The notes under the pieces were generated by a model. It was not told where the DNA came from. It saw only the letters and a list, made by a program, of their open reading frames with translations, and did no database searches. Source: Actinomycetota bacterium (lineage in GTDB: Bacteria > Actinomycetota > Humimicrobiia > Hakubellales > JAMDDV01). Taken from it: a DNA stretch of 64,000 nucleotides. The position numbers and the translations under genes were made by a program. Shown here one piece after another: positions 34,868 to 44,371 of this stretch; the stretch's first letter is position 1; every line of letters starts with the position of its first letter. The stretch is taken from assembly GCA_023488455.1 (NCBI GenBank), contig JAMDDV010000038.1, forward strand, positions 1 to 64,000, given 5' to 3'.

Positions 34868-36205
34868 ATGGACCGTTTGTACGAATCAAAGATTTTTGAC
34901 TACTCTCTAGAGAGCGTTGTAAAGAAAGATTACATTATTGCAACCTATTACCTTGAAGATTACTTGGAGAATGTTGACTTCATAGATCATTTTCAAAAAA
35001 TCCAGGAAATAGTTTTGGAATGTTCAACAGGTTCATGGGTACGAGTAAAAGAAGAAACTCCTGAGGTTAGAGAGAAACTCTCAGGAAAGTTAATAAGTTA
35101 TTTTGAGATACCGGCACCAAAGCACACAAAGAAAGCGGTATTTCAGCTCGCTTTGCCGACTGCAGCATGGGATCTTAATACAAATATTCCCATGATGATG
35201 TTATCGATGGCCGGCAACGTATTCTTCTTCTCCAAGAGTCTTAGAATACTTGATGTCTCATTCCCTGAATCTTTAACAAAACAACTTAACGGGCCAAAAT
35301 TTGGTATAGAGGGACTTAGAAAGTATACTGGCGTTTACGGAAGGCCATTTTCATTACACATTATAAAACCGAAAATGGGGATGACCCCTGAACAGACAGC
35401 TGATCAGGTTTATCAGACTGCTTTGGGAGGAGCTGATTTCGCGAAAGATGATGAGATAAGTTCCGATGTGTTCAACTGCACCATGGAAGATAGATTAGTT
35501 GCAGTTCTTAAAACGGTTGAAAAGGCTAAGAAGAAGACAGGCAAAGAACTTATATACTTTGTTTCCGTTACCACCGATGTAGACCGAATTGTAGATAGAG
35601 CAAGAAGAGCTGTGGAGTTGGGGGCTAAAGGGTTATTGGTATCTTATCCGGCAGGTTTTTCAGCAATTAAAGCTCTCGCTTCTGATCCAATGATAGATGT
35701 GCCAATATTAATGCATCCATCAAATATGGGGAGTTTATTCCCAACTCACAGTCCTATTTTTTTAGCAAAGATAGCGCGTCTTTCCGGTGTTGATATTTTG
35801 CTTGGACCATCTAACTGGGGAGAGCTTCAGCCAGTAAGTTTGGAGGAATCGCTTAAATGGACACAAGCTGTTCGTGCTCCGTTGTACGATGTCAAGCCTA
35901 CAATACCAATGATCGGGGGCGGTGTTCATCCTGGAATAGCTGAAATTTACATAAGAGAGATTGGAATAGATATGGTTATGGCAGCAGGCGGAGGAATGCT
36001 TGGACACCCGGATGGGTACACCGCAGGAGCCAGAGCCTGGAGACAGGCTATTGATGCTGTAATGAATGATATCCCGCTTCCCGAGGCTGCAAAAACCAAT
36101 CCTGAATTGAAAGCTGCTTTGGATTACTACGGATACTACAAAAGGCCCAAGACCCCATGGTTTTATGCATCGCCCGAATACATACCCAAATTATTTACAG
36201 AATAA
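34868..36205 (+). CDS. RuBisCO-like protein (type IV form)
   Basis: A 445-residue RuBisCO large-subunit fold. Kept: K167/K169 (IIKPKMG), the carbamylatable K193 with D195 and E196 (FAKDDE), and the C-terminal phosphate-site glycines (AAGGGMLGHPDG). Lost: the loop-6 lysine (GPSNWGELQ where GKLEG is expected), the HR pair (MHPSNM), the His equivalent to 327, and the serine of SGGIH (GGGVH). It therefore cannot be a CO2-fixing carboxylase but could still do metal-dependent enolisation, isomerisation or decarboxylation of a sugar phosphate, as known for RLPs of methionine salvage and apionate catabolism. TAGGAG precedes the ATG. No small-subunit or phosphoribulokinase gene is nearby. Confidence 0.93.
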   Translation: MDRLYESKIFDYSLESVVKKDYIIATYYLEDYLENVDFIDHFQKIQEIVLECSTGSWVRVKEETPEVREKLSGKLISYFEIPAPKHTKKAVFQLALPTAAWDLNTNIPMMMLSMAGNVFFFSKSLRILDVSFPESLTKQLNGPKFGIEGLRKYTGVYGRPFSLHIIKPKMGMTPEQTADQVYQTALGGADFAKDDEISSDVFNCTMEDRLVAVLKTVEKAKKKTGKELIYFVSVTTDVDRIVDRARRAVELGAKGLLVSYPAGFSAIKALASDPMIDVPILMHPSNMGSLFPTHSPIFLAKIARLSGVDILLGPSNWGELQPVSLEESLKWTQAVRAPLYDVKPTIPMIGGGVHPGIAEIYIREIGIDMVMAAGGGMLGHPDGYTAGARAWRQAIDAVMNDIPLPEAAKTNPELKAALDYYGYYKRPKTPWFYASPEYIPKLFTE

Positions 36206-36460
36206 CCACTCTCAGCATGTAGTTGTTTAATTGATATAAGAATTATTTAGAAATCCATCTACTGCGTGTATTTAGGATTATGTATTTGTAGATAAGTATT
36301 ATCAATTCAAATATTTTTATAATTTGAGAAAATGTGTTGTTTATTCTTTATATTCCTTATATAGTATCAATAATCAAAGAAATAAACACATAATCGGTAG
36401 AAAAACAAAAGTTTTATTTAACTTGTTTGATGCCAAAAATTAGTTATCGGAGGAAATTAA

Positions 36461-37315
36461 TTGCCGTTATTATCACTATCAGAAATATTAAAAGACGCGA
36501 ATAAAAAAAGATATGCGGTAGGCGGGTTTGATTGCTGGAATTTAGACTCTATAAAAGCAATATTTGAATCTGCTGAGGAGATGTGTTCTCCAGTGGTTGT
36601 TGTTATTGAACCAGAGGAACTAGGGTTAATTGGATTTAATTATTTTCAGAACATAATCAGAACGTTCCTTCTTGATTCGAGCATTCCTTTTGCAGTGCAA
36701 TTAAATGAAACCTCAGATTTTAAAGACGTGATATTGGCTATAAAGTATGGATTTAACTCCGTAATGCTGGAAAACGACTTTGGAGAATTTGAGGACTATT
36801 TAGCGCTTGTAAAAAAGTCTGTAGAGATAGGAGATCTTGCTGGGTTAGAGATAGAGGCAGAAATCGGTGAAATTGAAAACGTTAGAAAAAAGGACAAGAT
36901 GATAAGCAAAAAAACTGATGTTACTGAAGCGATAAGATTTATTAAAGAAACGGGTATAAAGGCTTTAGCAATTTCTATTGGGAATATACATGAGTCGATA
37001 GATGAAGTCTCGAAAATTGACTTAAAACTCTTAAAGAAGTTAAAAGATTCAATTGATATTCCAATGGTGTTACATGGAGGGAGCAGTTTGCCAAAGAGCG
37101 AAACAAAAAGTTACGTTAATGCAGGTGTATCAATGATTAAGTATGGCACAATTTTGCGCTATGAGTACCTGAATAAGAGGCTAAGTTCGGGAGAAGAAAA
37201 TCGAGGGTTTATGGGCCAGGCTGTCAGATTGTTTGAAGACTCAAAAGAAGCTGTCAAAAATAGAATAAAAGAATATATTCAGATCATAGGAAGTGTGAAT
37301 AGAGCAAGATATTAA
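36461..37315 (+). CDS. Class II aldolase-fold protein with altered active site
   Basis: A 284-residue fructose/tagatose-bisphosphate aldolase-family barrel. Zinc ligands His177 (GNIHE) and His205 (LHGGSS) remain, but the HLDH motif is replaced by QLNE: the catalytic Asp is Asn82 and the first zinc His is Glu83. Glu could still bind metal, but the loss of the acid means ordinary aldol chemistry is doubtful. It may act on a different substrate or only bind sugar phosphate. Start TTG with CGGAGGAAATTAA. It is followed 24 bases later by a UroD-fold gene and preceded by 255 bases of AT-rich DNA without a recognised feature. Confidence 0.82.
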   Translation: MPLLSLSEILKDANKKRYAVGGFDCWNLDSIKAIFESAEEMCSPVVVVIEPEELGLIGFNYFQNIIRTFLLDSSIPFAVQLNETSDFKDVILAIKYGFNSVMLENDFGEFEDYLALVKKSVEIGDLAGLEIEAEIGEIENVRKKDKMISKKTDVTEAIRFIKETGIKALAISIGNIHESIDEVSKIDLKLLKKLKDSIDIPMVLHGGSSLPKSETKSYVNAGVSMIKYGTILRYEYLNKRLSSGEENRGFMGQAVRLFEDSKEAVKNRIKEYIQIIGSVNRARY

Positions 37316-37339
37316 ATAATATTTTTTAAAGAGGTTAAA

Positions 37340-38509
37340 TTGAATTCTCGCCAAAGACTGCTTCGAACAATTAATCATAAAATTCCAGATAGGGTACCAT
37401 GGAGTCCCTTTCTAGAGTTCTATTTCTTAAACGCTCAAAACGAGGAGGCAAAAGAAAAGGGCATCATTGAATTATCAAGGGAACTCAAAGTAGATATTAT
37501 AGCCAGAAATATAGTATCTGCTTATAAAGTACATTCTCCAAATGTCAAAACGACAACTTATATTAATGGGCAAGTGATCGATAATCCCGCGGAAAATAAC
37601 AATTGGCAATTGGAAATATACGATATGTTTTCTTTAGATAAGTATCGGGATCAATCTATTAAATTTATTGAGAAAAAATTCGAAACTCCAGTTGGTATGC
37701 TTTCAGCAAGATATGTAAACTTACTTAATTCCAGAACTGTATTCCAGGATGTTTTTCCAATCCAAAACATGAGCGATCTGAATGTTCTTAAGTTTATGTA
37801 TAAAGATATTCAATATGTACCAAATTATACAGAAGTGGAAAAAGTTTTTAAAAATGTCGGAAATGATGGCATAGTTTCAATAGGAGTACCAGGTACTCCG
37901 GTTGTTGAATTAATAGAAGAATATATTGGACTGGAAAATTTTCATTATTTGCTTCATGACTATACTATAGAGATAAAAGAATTAATGGAATTGATGTTGG
38001 AAAAGAATCTTGAGGCAGTTGAAATAGCAGCAAAATCACCCAGCGATTTTTTAATAATTTGGGAAGATACTGGAACAAGTTTGTATTCAAAAAAAATTTT
38101 TGTTGAAATTGTTTCTGGAATGATAAAGAAAATTGTTGATAGAATTCATGAACAGGGCAAACCAGTGGCATTACATTCATGTGGTCTTATTAATGATATT
38201 TTGTATGAAATTAAAGAGACTGGAGTTGATATTATTGAAAGCGTTACTACATATCCTACTGGTAATGTTAATATGTTAGATATGAAGAAAAAAATGGGAA
38301 ACGATATTTGCATAATGGGTGGGATAGATCCTACTGTAATAACAAGCCAAAATGAAAAATATTTAATTGAGAAAACAAAGGAATTAATTCAAATAATGAA
38401 ACCTGATGGTAACTTTGTCCTTGCAAATGGAGACGCATTACCGGCAGATACTCCAGTAAAAAATCTATTTAATATTTATGAAATAGTTGAACAATATGGT
38501 TATTATTAA
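37340..38509 (+). CDS. UroD-fold methyltransferase-like protein 5
   Basis: A 389-residue COG0407-type barrel protein (NSRQRLLRTINHKIPDRVPWSP at the start), with His279-x-Cys281 (LHSCGL) and GGIDPTVITSQ in the last third. The third zinc position reads Asp (ANGDALPAD). The start is TTG at 37340. It is cotranscribed with the altered aldolase gene and converges on the locus C minus-strand operon. Confidence 0.82.
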   Translation: MNSRQRLLRTINHKIPDRVPWSPFLEFYFLNAQNEEAKEKGIIELSRELKVDIIARNIVSAYKVHSPNVKTTTYINGQVIDNPAENNNWQLEIYDMFSLDKYRDQSIKFIEKKFETPVGMLSARYVNLLNSRTVFQDVFPIQNMSDLNVLKFMYKDIQYVPNYTEVEKVFKNVGNDGIVSIGVPGTPVVELIEEYIGLENFHYLLHDYTIEIKELMELMLEKNLEAVEIAAKSPSDFLIIWEDTGTSLYSKKIFVEIVSGMIKKIVDRIHEQGKPVALHSCGLINDILYEIKETGVDIIESVTTYPTGNVNMLDMKKKMGNDICIMGGIDPTVITSQNEKYLIEKTKELIQIMKPDGNFVLANGDALPADTPVKNLFNIYEIVEQYGYY

Positions 38510-38565
38510 GACCTGTGTCTTAGTAACAAAAGTAGATAATGCTACTGTAAAATATCTTAAGCAAA

Positions 38566-39636
38566 TTAAAATGTAACTACCCTATCTATATATCTGGGAT
38601 ATGAAGGATCAATCCCTTTCTTCTCTGCCTGATGGTATCCAATTAATTGACCAATTACCTGGAAAAAAACAGGCTTTAACAAATCCTCTAAATTAAGGTT
38701 AACATTTATCATGAAATCACTTTTATCATCTAAATTTTCTGAACATCTTTTATCACAAACGCTCAAGATTATTGCGCCAACGTTTTTTAGCTCTAAAGCG
38801 ATTTTGCTTTCGTAATCAAAAGCTTTTTCTGATCGGAAAAGAACTATCAGGGAATTTTCATCTGCAATTGTATTATAACCCTGTCTGTATTCGAGTGTAT
38901 GGGAAAACTCAGTATTTGTAATTGACATCTCCTTACTTTTCAGCGCAGCTTCTCTTGCCAGTCCATACAGGGGGCCAGTACCTAAAAATGTAATTCTATT
39001 GAAGTTAAATCTATTTATGATTGAGGAAATTATTTTTGAATAGTCATCAAAACTATTAAAAAAAATGCTGCTTGACGAATATATTTTATCAATCAACGAT
39101 TTTCTATTGACAAGCATAAAAATCAGACTTAACAGTATGATAGTGGAACTTGTTGTAGACATTGTGGAAGTAATGGATTTTTCTAAAATCTCTTCAAATA
39201 TCATTGAATAGTCGCAGATCTTTGCTAAAGTACTATTCGGTGATGCCGTCAATGATATAGTATATCCCTTAAATCTTTTAACCGATTTATGGGCAAGCAC
39301 GGTATCAGCTGTCTCCCCAGTTCTCGATACCATCAAGAATCTATCTCGTGAAGAATTTGATTTAACATAATCATCCGAGTTAATAAAAAATTCGGACGAA
39401 GGAGCACAAATGGCTCTTTTGTTAAACAAAACGTCATAAGTAAGTTTTGCAATCAAAGATGAGTTATAAGATGATCCAGAGCCAATAAAATAAATATTTC
39501 TATGATTTTTAAAAATATTCAGAATCTCATCTTGTTTTTTAAGAAATTTATTAATTGCATATTCCCAAACCTTACTTTGACTTTTTATTTCTTCCCAAAT
39601 TAAATATTTTTTAATTTTTTTACCTCTTTCGTCCAT
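38566..39636 (-). CDS. SIS-domain sugar-phosphate isomerase/deaminase (AgaS/GlmS-C-like)
   Basis: A 356-residue protein with two SIS folds: the first with FIGSGSSYNSSLIAKLTYD and the phosphate-binding SRTGETADT, the second with FLGTGPLYGLAREAALKSKEM and GYNTIADENSLIVLF. This is the isomerase half of glucosamine-6-phosphate synthase without the glutaminase domain, as in AgaS, FrlB and amino-sugar deglycases. A good fit is deamination or deglycation of an amino-sugar phosphate. It is the last gene of the minus-strand operon with an MttB-family methyltransferase and an ABC importer, which would suit an N-methylated or aminated sugar (inference). Confidence 0.87.
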   Translation of the reverse strand: MDERGKKIKKYLIWEEIKSQSKVWEYAINKFLKKQDEILNIFKNHRNIYFIGSGSSYNSSLIAKLTYDVLFNKRAICAPSSEFFINSDDYVKSNSSRDRFLMVSRTGETADTVLAHKSVKRFKGYTISLTASPNSTLAKICDYSMIFEEILEKSITSTMSTTSSTIILLSLIFMLVNRKSLIDKIYSSSSIFFNSFDDYSKIISSIINRFNFNRITFLGTGPLYGLAREAALKSKEMSITNTEFSHTLEYRQGYNTIADENSLIVLFRSEKAFDYESKIALELKNVGAIILSVCDKRCSENLDDKSDFMINVNLNLEDLLKPVFFQVIGQLIGYHQAEKKGIDPSYPRYIDRVVTF

Positions 39637-39660
39637 GAATTTGATATTTAAACTGGTTGA

Positions 39661-41115
39661 TTAAATATTTATCCTCAACTCTTTCTCCAACCCTTTAATT
39701 AGACTCATACACTCTTTTTGAGTATCTTGATTTAAAAAGTCTTGCTCGTGGTTGGTTAAAATATTAACTTGTTTCTCAAGAGCTCTGTCAACAATTGTCT
39801 TTTTGCCTTCACTTTCCCAGGTGTCCCATACAAGTCTATCCAATAATTCAGGATACCAGACATCTTTCTTATAGTTTGAAAGTGTATGATCATGTGTTAG
39901 AAAATTACCGCCAATACCAACTTCTTTTATAACATCCAACGAAACAGTCTCATCGGTTACCTCGAATGAGTTCATAACTCTTGTTATGTAGCCCGCCATT
40001 TCATCATCAATTATCAACTGAATTGTATTAGCTCCATTATCAGCACCACTTATACCAAGATGACCAAAAATATCTCCTCCAGCAAGTGCGCCCAACATAA
40101 TGGTTGCAGCCTTTTCCATTCCAGATTGTGCATCTGGGACTTTGGAGTCACACATTCCAGTGTTATTGTAAACTGGAAATCCATAACTTTTTGCAATCTG
40201 AGTTATTGCTGCTGCCATCAAGCCCTGTTCTGGCGAAGCAAATGAGATCATGCTTGCCTTCATATCCATTACATGAGGTATCCCACCATAGGTTACCGAC
40301 AGGCCAGGTCTTATTGCTTGAGAAATAACTATTCCAGAGAGAACCTCTGCATTTTCTTGTGCCAGTGTTCCAGCAAGAAAAACCGGTCCAGATATTCCAG
40401 TTTGCACCATTGGTCCAAAGCAGATTGGCATTTCAGCATTTGCAAATTCTATTAATATATCTATCCCTTCTGACCTGAAGGTAAGAGGACTGATTGGTTC
40501 GACGAAAGCTTCATACGGTGGAAAATCTTTTAAGTTTTTTGAAGAACCGCATACCACCTTCATCATCTCAATTATTGTTTTTGCCGATATTCCGCTGAAA
40601 ATGAGACCCATAAACGGTCTATTGGTACCGTTAAGTAATTCAAAAAAAGTATATACATCTCGTAGATCCGGATGAATATCCAGGGGTAAAACCATTGCTC
40701 CAACAACATTGATATGTTTAAGAGCATCTCCGATCTTAATAGCTTTTCTGAGGTCTGCCAAAGTAGGGTCAATTCTTTTTACATTAAGTTGATCGATAAG
40801 TTGATACTGTCCGACACTGCCATTGAAATTAAACATATCATATCCAAATTCTGCAGTGTTATTTTTATTTCTACCGTAAAGGATATGCCTTTTACCTGAT
40901 AGCTCAACTGCTTTTTTTGTTATTTCCGGAGGAATTTTAACTATTTCAGTATTTTCGTTGACAATTGCGCCAAATTCTTTTAATTGTTTCCAGATACGAT
41001 TGTTTGGAACCTTCACTCCTATATTTTCTAAAATATCAAATGAAGCGTTACTTATTTTATTTATGGATTCTTCAGAAAGAATTTTATACATTGGCAGTCT
41101 ATACTTTGTTTCCAA
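39661..41115 (-). CDS. MttB-superfamily methyltransferase, non-pyrrolysine
   Basis: A 484-residue TIM-barrel protein of the trimethylamine methyltransferase superfamily (SFDILENIGVKVPN, GGIPHVMDMK, NTGMCDSKVPDAQSGMEKA, HLGISGADNG). The frame is uninterrupted, with no in-frame amber codon in the barrel, so it is one of the pyrrolysine-free members (MtgB, MtcB, MtpB group) that demethylate quaternary amines such as glycine betaine or carnitine. Its partner corrinoid protein is not in this operon; the one at 14681 is a possible partner. It sits in a sugar-uptake operon, which is unusual. Confidence 0.9.
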   Translation of the reverse strand: METKYRLPMYKILSEESINKISNASFDILENIGVKVPNNRIWKQLKEFGAIVNENTEIVKIPPEITKKAVELSGKRHILYGRNKNNTAEFGYDMFNFNGSVGQYQLIDQLNVKRIDPTLADLRKAIKIGDALKHINVVGAMVLPLDIHPDLRDVYTFFELLNGTNRPFMGLIFSGISAKTIIEMMKVVCGSSKNLKDFPPYEAFVEPISPLTFRSEGIDILIEFANAEMPICFGPMVQTGISGPVFLAGTLAQENAEVLSGIVISQAIRPGLSVTYGGIPHVMDMKASMISFASPEQGLMAAAITQIAKSYGFPVYNNTGMCDSKVPDAQSGMEKAATIMLGALAGGDIFGHLGISGADNGANTIQLIIDDEMAGYITRVMNSFEVTDETVSLDVIKEVGIGGNFLTHDHTLSNYKKDVWYPELLDRLVWDTWESEGKKTIVDRALEKQVNILTNHEQDFLNQDTQKECMSLIKGLEKELRINI

Positions 41116-41138
41116 ATGAAATCACTCCTTGATTTTTT

Positions 41139-41993
41139 TTATTCTTTTACTGCACCTGCTGTTAAGCCCTTGATTAAGAACCTCTGGAATAGCAGAACAA
41201 AAATTACAGGAAATATTACAAATAGCACGGCACTTGCAGTTATACCCCCAAACTCAATAGTATATTTTGAAATAAATCCAAATAAAGCCAGGGGTGCCGT
41301 CTGTACACTGCTCTTATTGATTAGAGCAACAGCGCCCATAAATTCACTCATTGAAAAAACAAAACATATTATTCCTGCAGATATAATGCCCGGGAGAGAA
41401 AGTGGCACTATTATTTTAAATAGTGCTCCAATTCTTGATGCTCCATCTATTCTCGCTGAATCTTCAAGTTCTTTTGGTATCGTCCTGTAATAACTGTATA
41501 GTATCCATGTCGCTACTGGAAGAAGCCACGCTGTATAAAAAATTACCAAGCCTGATAGGGTGTTTACTAAATCAAACCTTTTGAATATCAAATAGAAAGG
41601 TAAAAGCAGGGATACTGGCGGAATCATCTGGGTAAATATGAGTGAAATAAAAATTACATTCGCAAATTTGAACTTTAGTCTTGCAAAAGCATATGCTGCA
41701 AATATTCCGAGAATTATACATAATATAGTTGTAATTATTGCAACTCTTAAACTATTTCCCAAAGCTATGGTAATATTAATCTTCCCACTGCCCAATACGC
41801 TTGCATAATTATTTATAGTTACTTCGTGCGGAATAAAATTTGGAGTAGGTTTATAAAGTTGACTTTTCTCCTGAATGCTTGTTATGAAAACCCAATAGAA
41901 TGGCCCAATAAAAAAAAGTAGGGCAATGATTAACCCTAGATACAATATTATTCTGTTCAGTTTCTTTTTGATTATCCATATGTTTAACCGCAT
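41139..41993 (-). CDS. Sugar ABC transporter permease 2 (locus C)
   Basis: A 284-residue MalG-type permease with six membrane segments and the EAA loop KELEDSARIDGASRIGALFKIIVPLS. One base separates it from the upstream permease stop. It leads directly into the MttB gene. Confidence 0.93.
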   Translation of the reverse strand: MRLNIWIIKKKLNRIILYLGLIIALLFFIGPFYWVFITSIQEKSQLYKPTPNFIPHEVTINNYASVLGSGKINITIALGNSLRVAIITTILCIILGIFAAYAFARLKFKFANVIFISLIFTQMIPPVSLLLPFYLIFKRFDLVNTLSGLVIFYTAWLLPVATWILYSYYRTIPKELEDSARIDGASRIGALFKIIVPLSLPGIISAGIICFVFSMSEFMGAVALINKSSVQTAPLALFGFISKYTIEFGGITASAVLFVIFPVIFVLLFQRFLIKGLTAGAVKE

Positions 41994-41994
41994 T

Positions 41995-42900
41995 TTAATC
42001 TTCGCCGCTTTTTCTAATAAAGTAAAAATACATTATTGTAACGATAAAAGAAATTAACATTATTATGTAAGATATTGCAGCAGCATATGATACATCGAAA
42101 AACTTAAAGGCATTATTCCAGTTATAAAGCGTTAGATTAGTTGTAATATTTCCTGGCCCACCTTTTGTGAGAATAAAAAATAAATCAAAGGAATTTATTG
42201 AGATCAGTGTTCCAAGTATTGTTGCAATATAGATTGGAAGCTTCACCATTGGAAGAGTTATGTTGAAAAAACTTCTTATACCGCTTGATCCATCTATGCT
42301 GGCAGCCTCGTATAGTTCATCGGGTATTGTTTGAAGTCCGGCAAGAATTATTATTATGAAGAAAGGTGTCCCCTGCCAGACATCGGCTAAGATTATGCTT
42401 GGAATTGCAAATGTTTTGCTTGATAAAAAAGAAATATAACTATCAATGATTCCTATTTTTTTTAATAGGAAATTTATTAGCCCGACTCTATCATTAAGCA
42501 TCCACTTCCATATGATCCCAGTTACTACATATGGAGTTGCCCATGGTATTATTACTAGCGATCTAACGAAGCTTCTTCCCACGAATGATTCCTTTAACAT
42601 TACCGCTACTAATGTACCGATAATTAATTTCAATATGACCGTTGCCGAAACAAATTTTAATGAAACCATAAAAGCGTCGGTGAAATCGGGATCTCTAAGA
42701 ACTGTGATGTAGTTTGCTAACCCAATGAAATTATATTCTCCCAGGGTCGATAGTCTTACTTGGCCAAAGCTAATAATGAAAGAATATATTATTGGATAAA
42801 TTAAAATTAAAAAAACTGCAATAAAAGTTGGGATTATGAGAATTGCAGCTAGTTTTCCCTGACTTCTTTCAAAATTAAAGAATTTCACAATCGATTTCAT
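41995..42900 (-). CDS. Sugar ABC transporter permease 1 (locus C)
   Basis: A 301-residue MalF-type permease with six membrane segments and the EAA loop DELYEAASIDGSSGIRSFFNITLPM. It is separated from the binding-protein gene by 130 bases containing a strong hairpin. As in locus A, no ATPase gene accompanies the importer. Confidence 0.93.
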   Translation of the reverse strand: MKSIVKFFNFERSQGKLAAILIIPTFIAVFLILIYPIIYSFIISFGQVRLSTLGEYNFIGLANYITVLRDPDFTDAFMVSLKFVSATVILKLIIGTLVAVMLKESFVGRSFVRSLVIIPWATPYVVTGIIWKWMLNDRVGLINFLLKKIGIIDSYISFLSSKTFAIPSIILADVWQGTPFFIIIILAGLQTIPDELYEAASIDGSSGIRSFFNITLPMVKLPIYIATILGTLISINSFDLFFILTKGGPGNITTNLTLYNWNNAFKFFDVSYAAAISYIIMLISFIVTIMYFYFIRKSGED

Positions 42901-42971
42901 CTATTTTGATAATAAACAGAACGGCAAATGATTTTATAAATTTTAGAACAATAATTCAAAATTAGTAATGC

Positions 42972-43004
42972 TGCTGGATATCTTACATTGTAAGACATCC
43001 AGCA
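42972..43004 (-). terminator. Long hairpin between binding-protein and permease genes (locus C)
   Basis: TGCTGGAT (42972-42979) plus TCTTAC (42981-42986) pairs with GTAAGA (42990-42995) plus ATCCAGCA (42997-43004): 14 pairs with one mismatch and an ATT loop. No U-run follows on the minus strand. It sits in the same place relative to the genes as the locus A hairpin at 16841 but is unrelated in sequence; it probably protects or attenuates the binding-protein mRNA. Confidence 0.65.
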
Positions 43005-43030
43005 ATTTATAAAACAGGGTTATAATATTA

Positions 43031-44371
43031 TTATTTTGATAATCCCTCAATTGGTTCAAACTTTTCAGCTGCAGCTTGAAGGTCGCTGGCCGCTTTTTCC
43101 GGGCTAATCTCACCCAATATAGCTTTATGAATTTGCTTAGCGACTTCCAATCTTAAATCCCAGGCGGATTTTACCAATGGAAATTGGAATTCTACAGCAT
43201 CTTTTACCATATTATCGGTATCAAGGTAAGGCAGTGCAGCTATAACTTCGGGATCTTCATATAAATCTGCATAAATTGGCAGTGTTCTGTTCTTAAGTGA
43301 TCTTTGTTTCATATTGTCATGAGATGCAATAAATTTTATGTACTCTACTGCAAGAGGCACATTTTGAGCTGATTTGGGTATTCCGATATATTCATGTCCA
43401 TCTAATGTTCCTCCCGTCATTCCCTTTTCTTTCCCGGGGAATGGGAAATATCCGGTTTTGGCAAATGTTTCCTCGTCAAGAAATCCGGCGTACATGTCCC
43501 ACATTAGCATCATGGCTATATCACCTTTGCTATATAGATCTGTAACCTCCCACTGCATCTGTACAAGCATGCCTGGATCAACAAGCTTTTTATCTATAAG
43601 ATCTTTGGCGAATTTTGTTGCTGCTATTGCTTCTGGTGTGTCAAAAAGAAATTTTAATTTGCCATCTTTTACTTCTTCGTAATCGCTACCATATCCTCTC
43701 ATAAACATAATGTAATTAGAAAAGAAGAAATCCGTTGTCCAGTCGGAAATGAAATTATAATTATTATTATATGCGTTTAACTTTTCCAGAACTGTTTCAA
43801 ATTCATCTAAAGTTTCTGGAATTTTGACGCCCGCACCATCGAATATATCCTTGTTATAGAACATAATATAGTAACTGGGCATCATCGGAAGAGCTAGTAT
43901 ATCATCTCCAACTTTACCGTAATCTACTAAACTTGGAACCATATCAGGAATTAAGTCACTAAAATAATCATTAAGCGGTGTCAGTTTGTTTGGGAATTCA
44001 TCCCACCAAATTTTAGTCAGATCCATTACATCTACAACTTCGTCTGTCGAGAGCATTTGTGCGCCTTGTGGGAAAAAGACATCCCAACCTATTTCGCTGT
44101 AATCAACAGTAACTCCGTATAATTCCTCAAATTCTTTTGTCTTATCCCCAATATTTCCTGCTGCTAAGTCCGGAGATATTTTAACAATTAAATTTTGACC
44201 CTTAAAATCCTTAACTTCTTCGGTGGAGGTAGAAGGCGCTTCTGTTGATGCTTCAGTAGTTGGTGCTTCGGTTGATGTAACTTCAGTGGTAGGTGGTGCT
44301 TTAACACAGGCAGCGAACAACGATCCAGCAAGAACAACAATCACAAACAAGATAAATAATCTTATCCGCAT
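43031..44371 (-). CDS. Sugar ABC transporter substrate-binding lipoprotein (locus C)
   Basis: A 446-residue family 1 binding protein. Lipobox Cys22 (LFAAC) is followed by a Thr/Ser/Glu/Pro-rich linker (about 27-55) and the binding fold (LIVKISPDLAAGNIGDKTKEFEELYGV split; LPMMPSYYIMFYNKDIFDGAG; GDIAMMLMWDMYAGF). The ligand is unknown. AAAGGAGAG precedes the start. It is the first gene of the minus-strand operon that runs through two permeases, MttB and the SIS protein. Confidence 0.92.
   Translation of the reverse strand: MRIRLFILFVIVVLAGSLFAACVKAPPTTEVTSTEAPTTEASTEAPSTSTEEVKDFKGQNLIVKISPDLAAGNIGDKTKEFEELYGVTVDYSEIGWDVFFPQGAQMLSTDEVVDVMDLTKIWWDEFPNKLTPLNDYFSDLIPDMVPSLVDYGKVGDDILALPMMPSYYIMFYNKDIFDGAGVKIPETLDEFETVLEKLNAYNNNYNFISDWTTDFFFSNYIMFMRGYGSDYEEVKDGKLKFLFDTPEAIAATKFAKDLIDKKLVDPGMLVQMQWEVTDLYSKGDIAMMLMWDMYAGFLDEETFAKTGYFPFPGKEKGMTGGTLDGHEYIGIPKSAQNVPLAVEYIKFIASHDNMKQRSLKNRTLPIYADLYEDPEVIAALPYLDTDNMVKDAVEFQFPLVKSAWDLRLEVAKQIHKAILGEISPEKAASDLQAAAEKFEPIEGLSK

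Noticed and set aside
34868..36205. Functional carbon-fixing RuBisCO
   Set aside because: Loop-6 lysine, the HR pair and SGG serine are missing; there is no phosphoribulokinase or small subunit nearby.
38507..38545. Small hairpins TAAGAC/GTCTTA and AGTAG/CTACT between convergent genes
   Set aside because: Short stems without a T-run; too weak to call terminators.
39661..41115. Pyrrolysine-containing trimethylamine methyltransferase
   Set aside because: The frame has no in-frame amber codon in the barrel and no pyl genes are visible.
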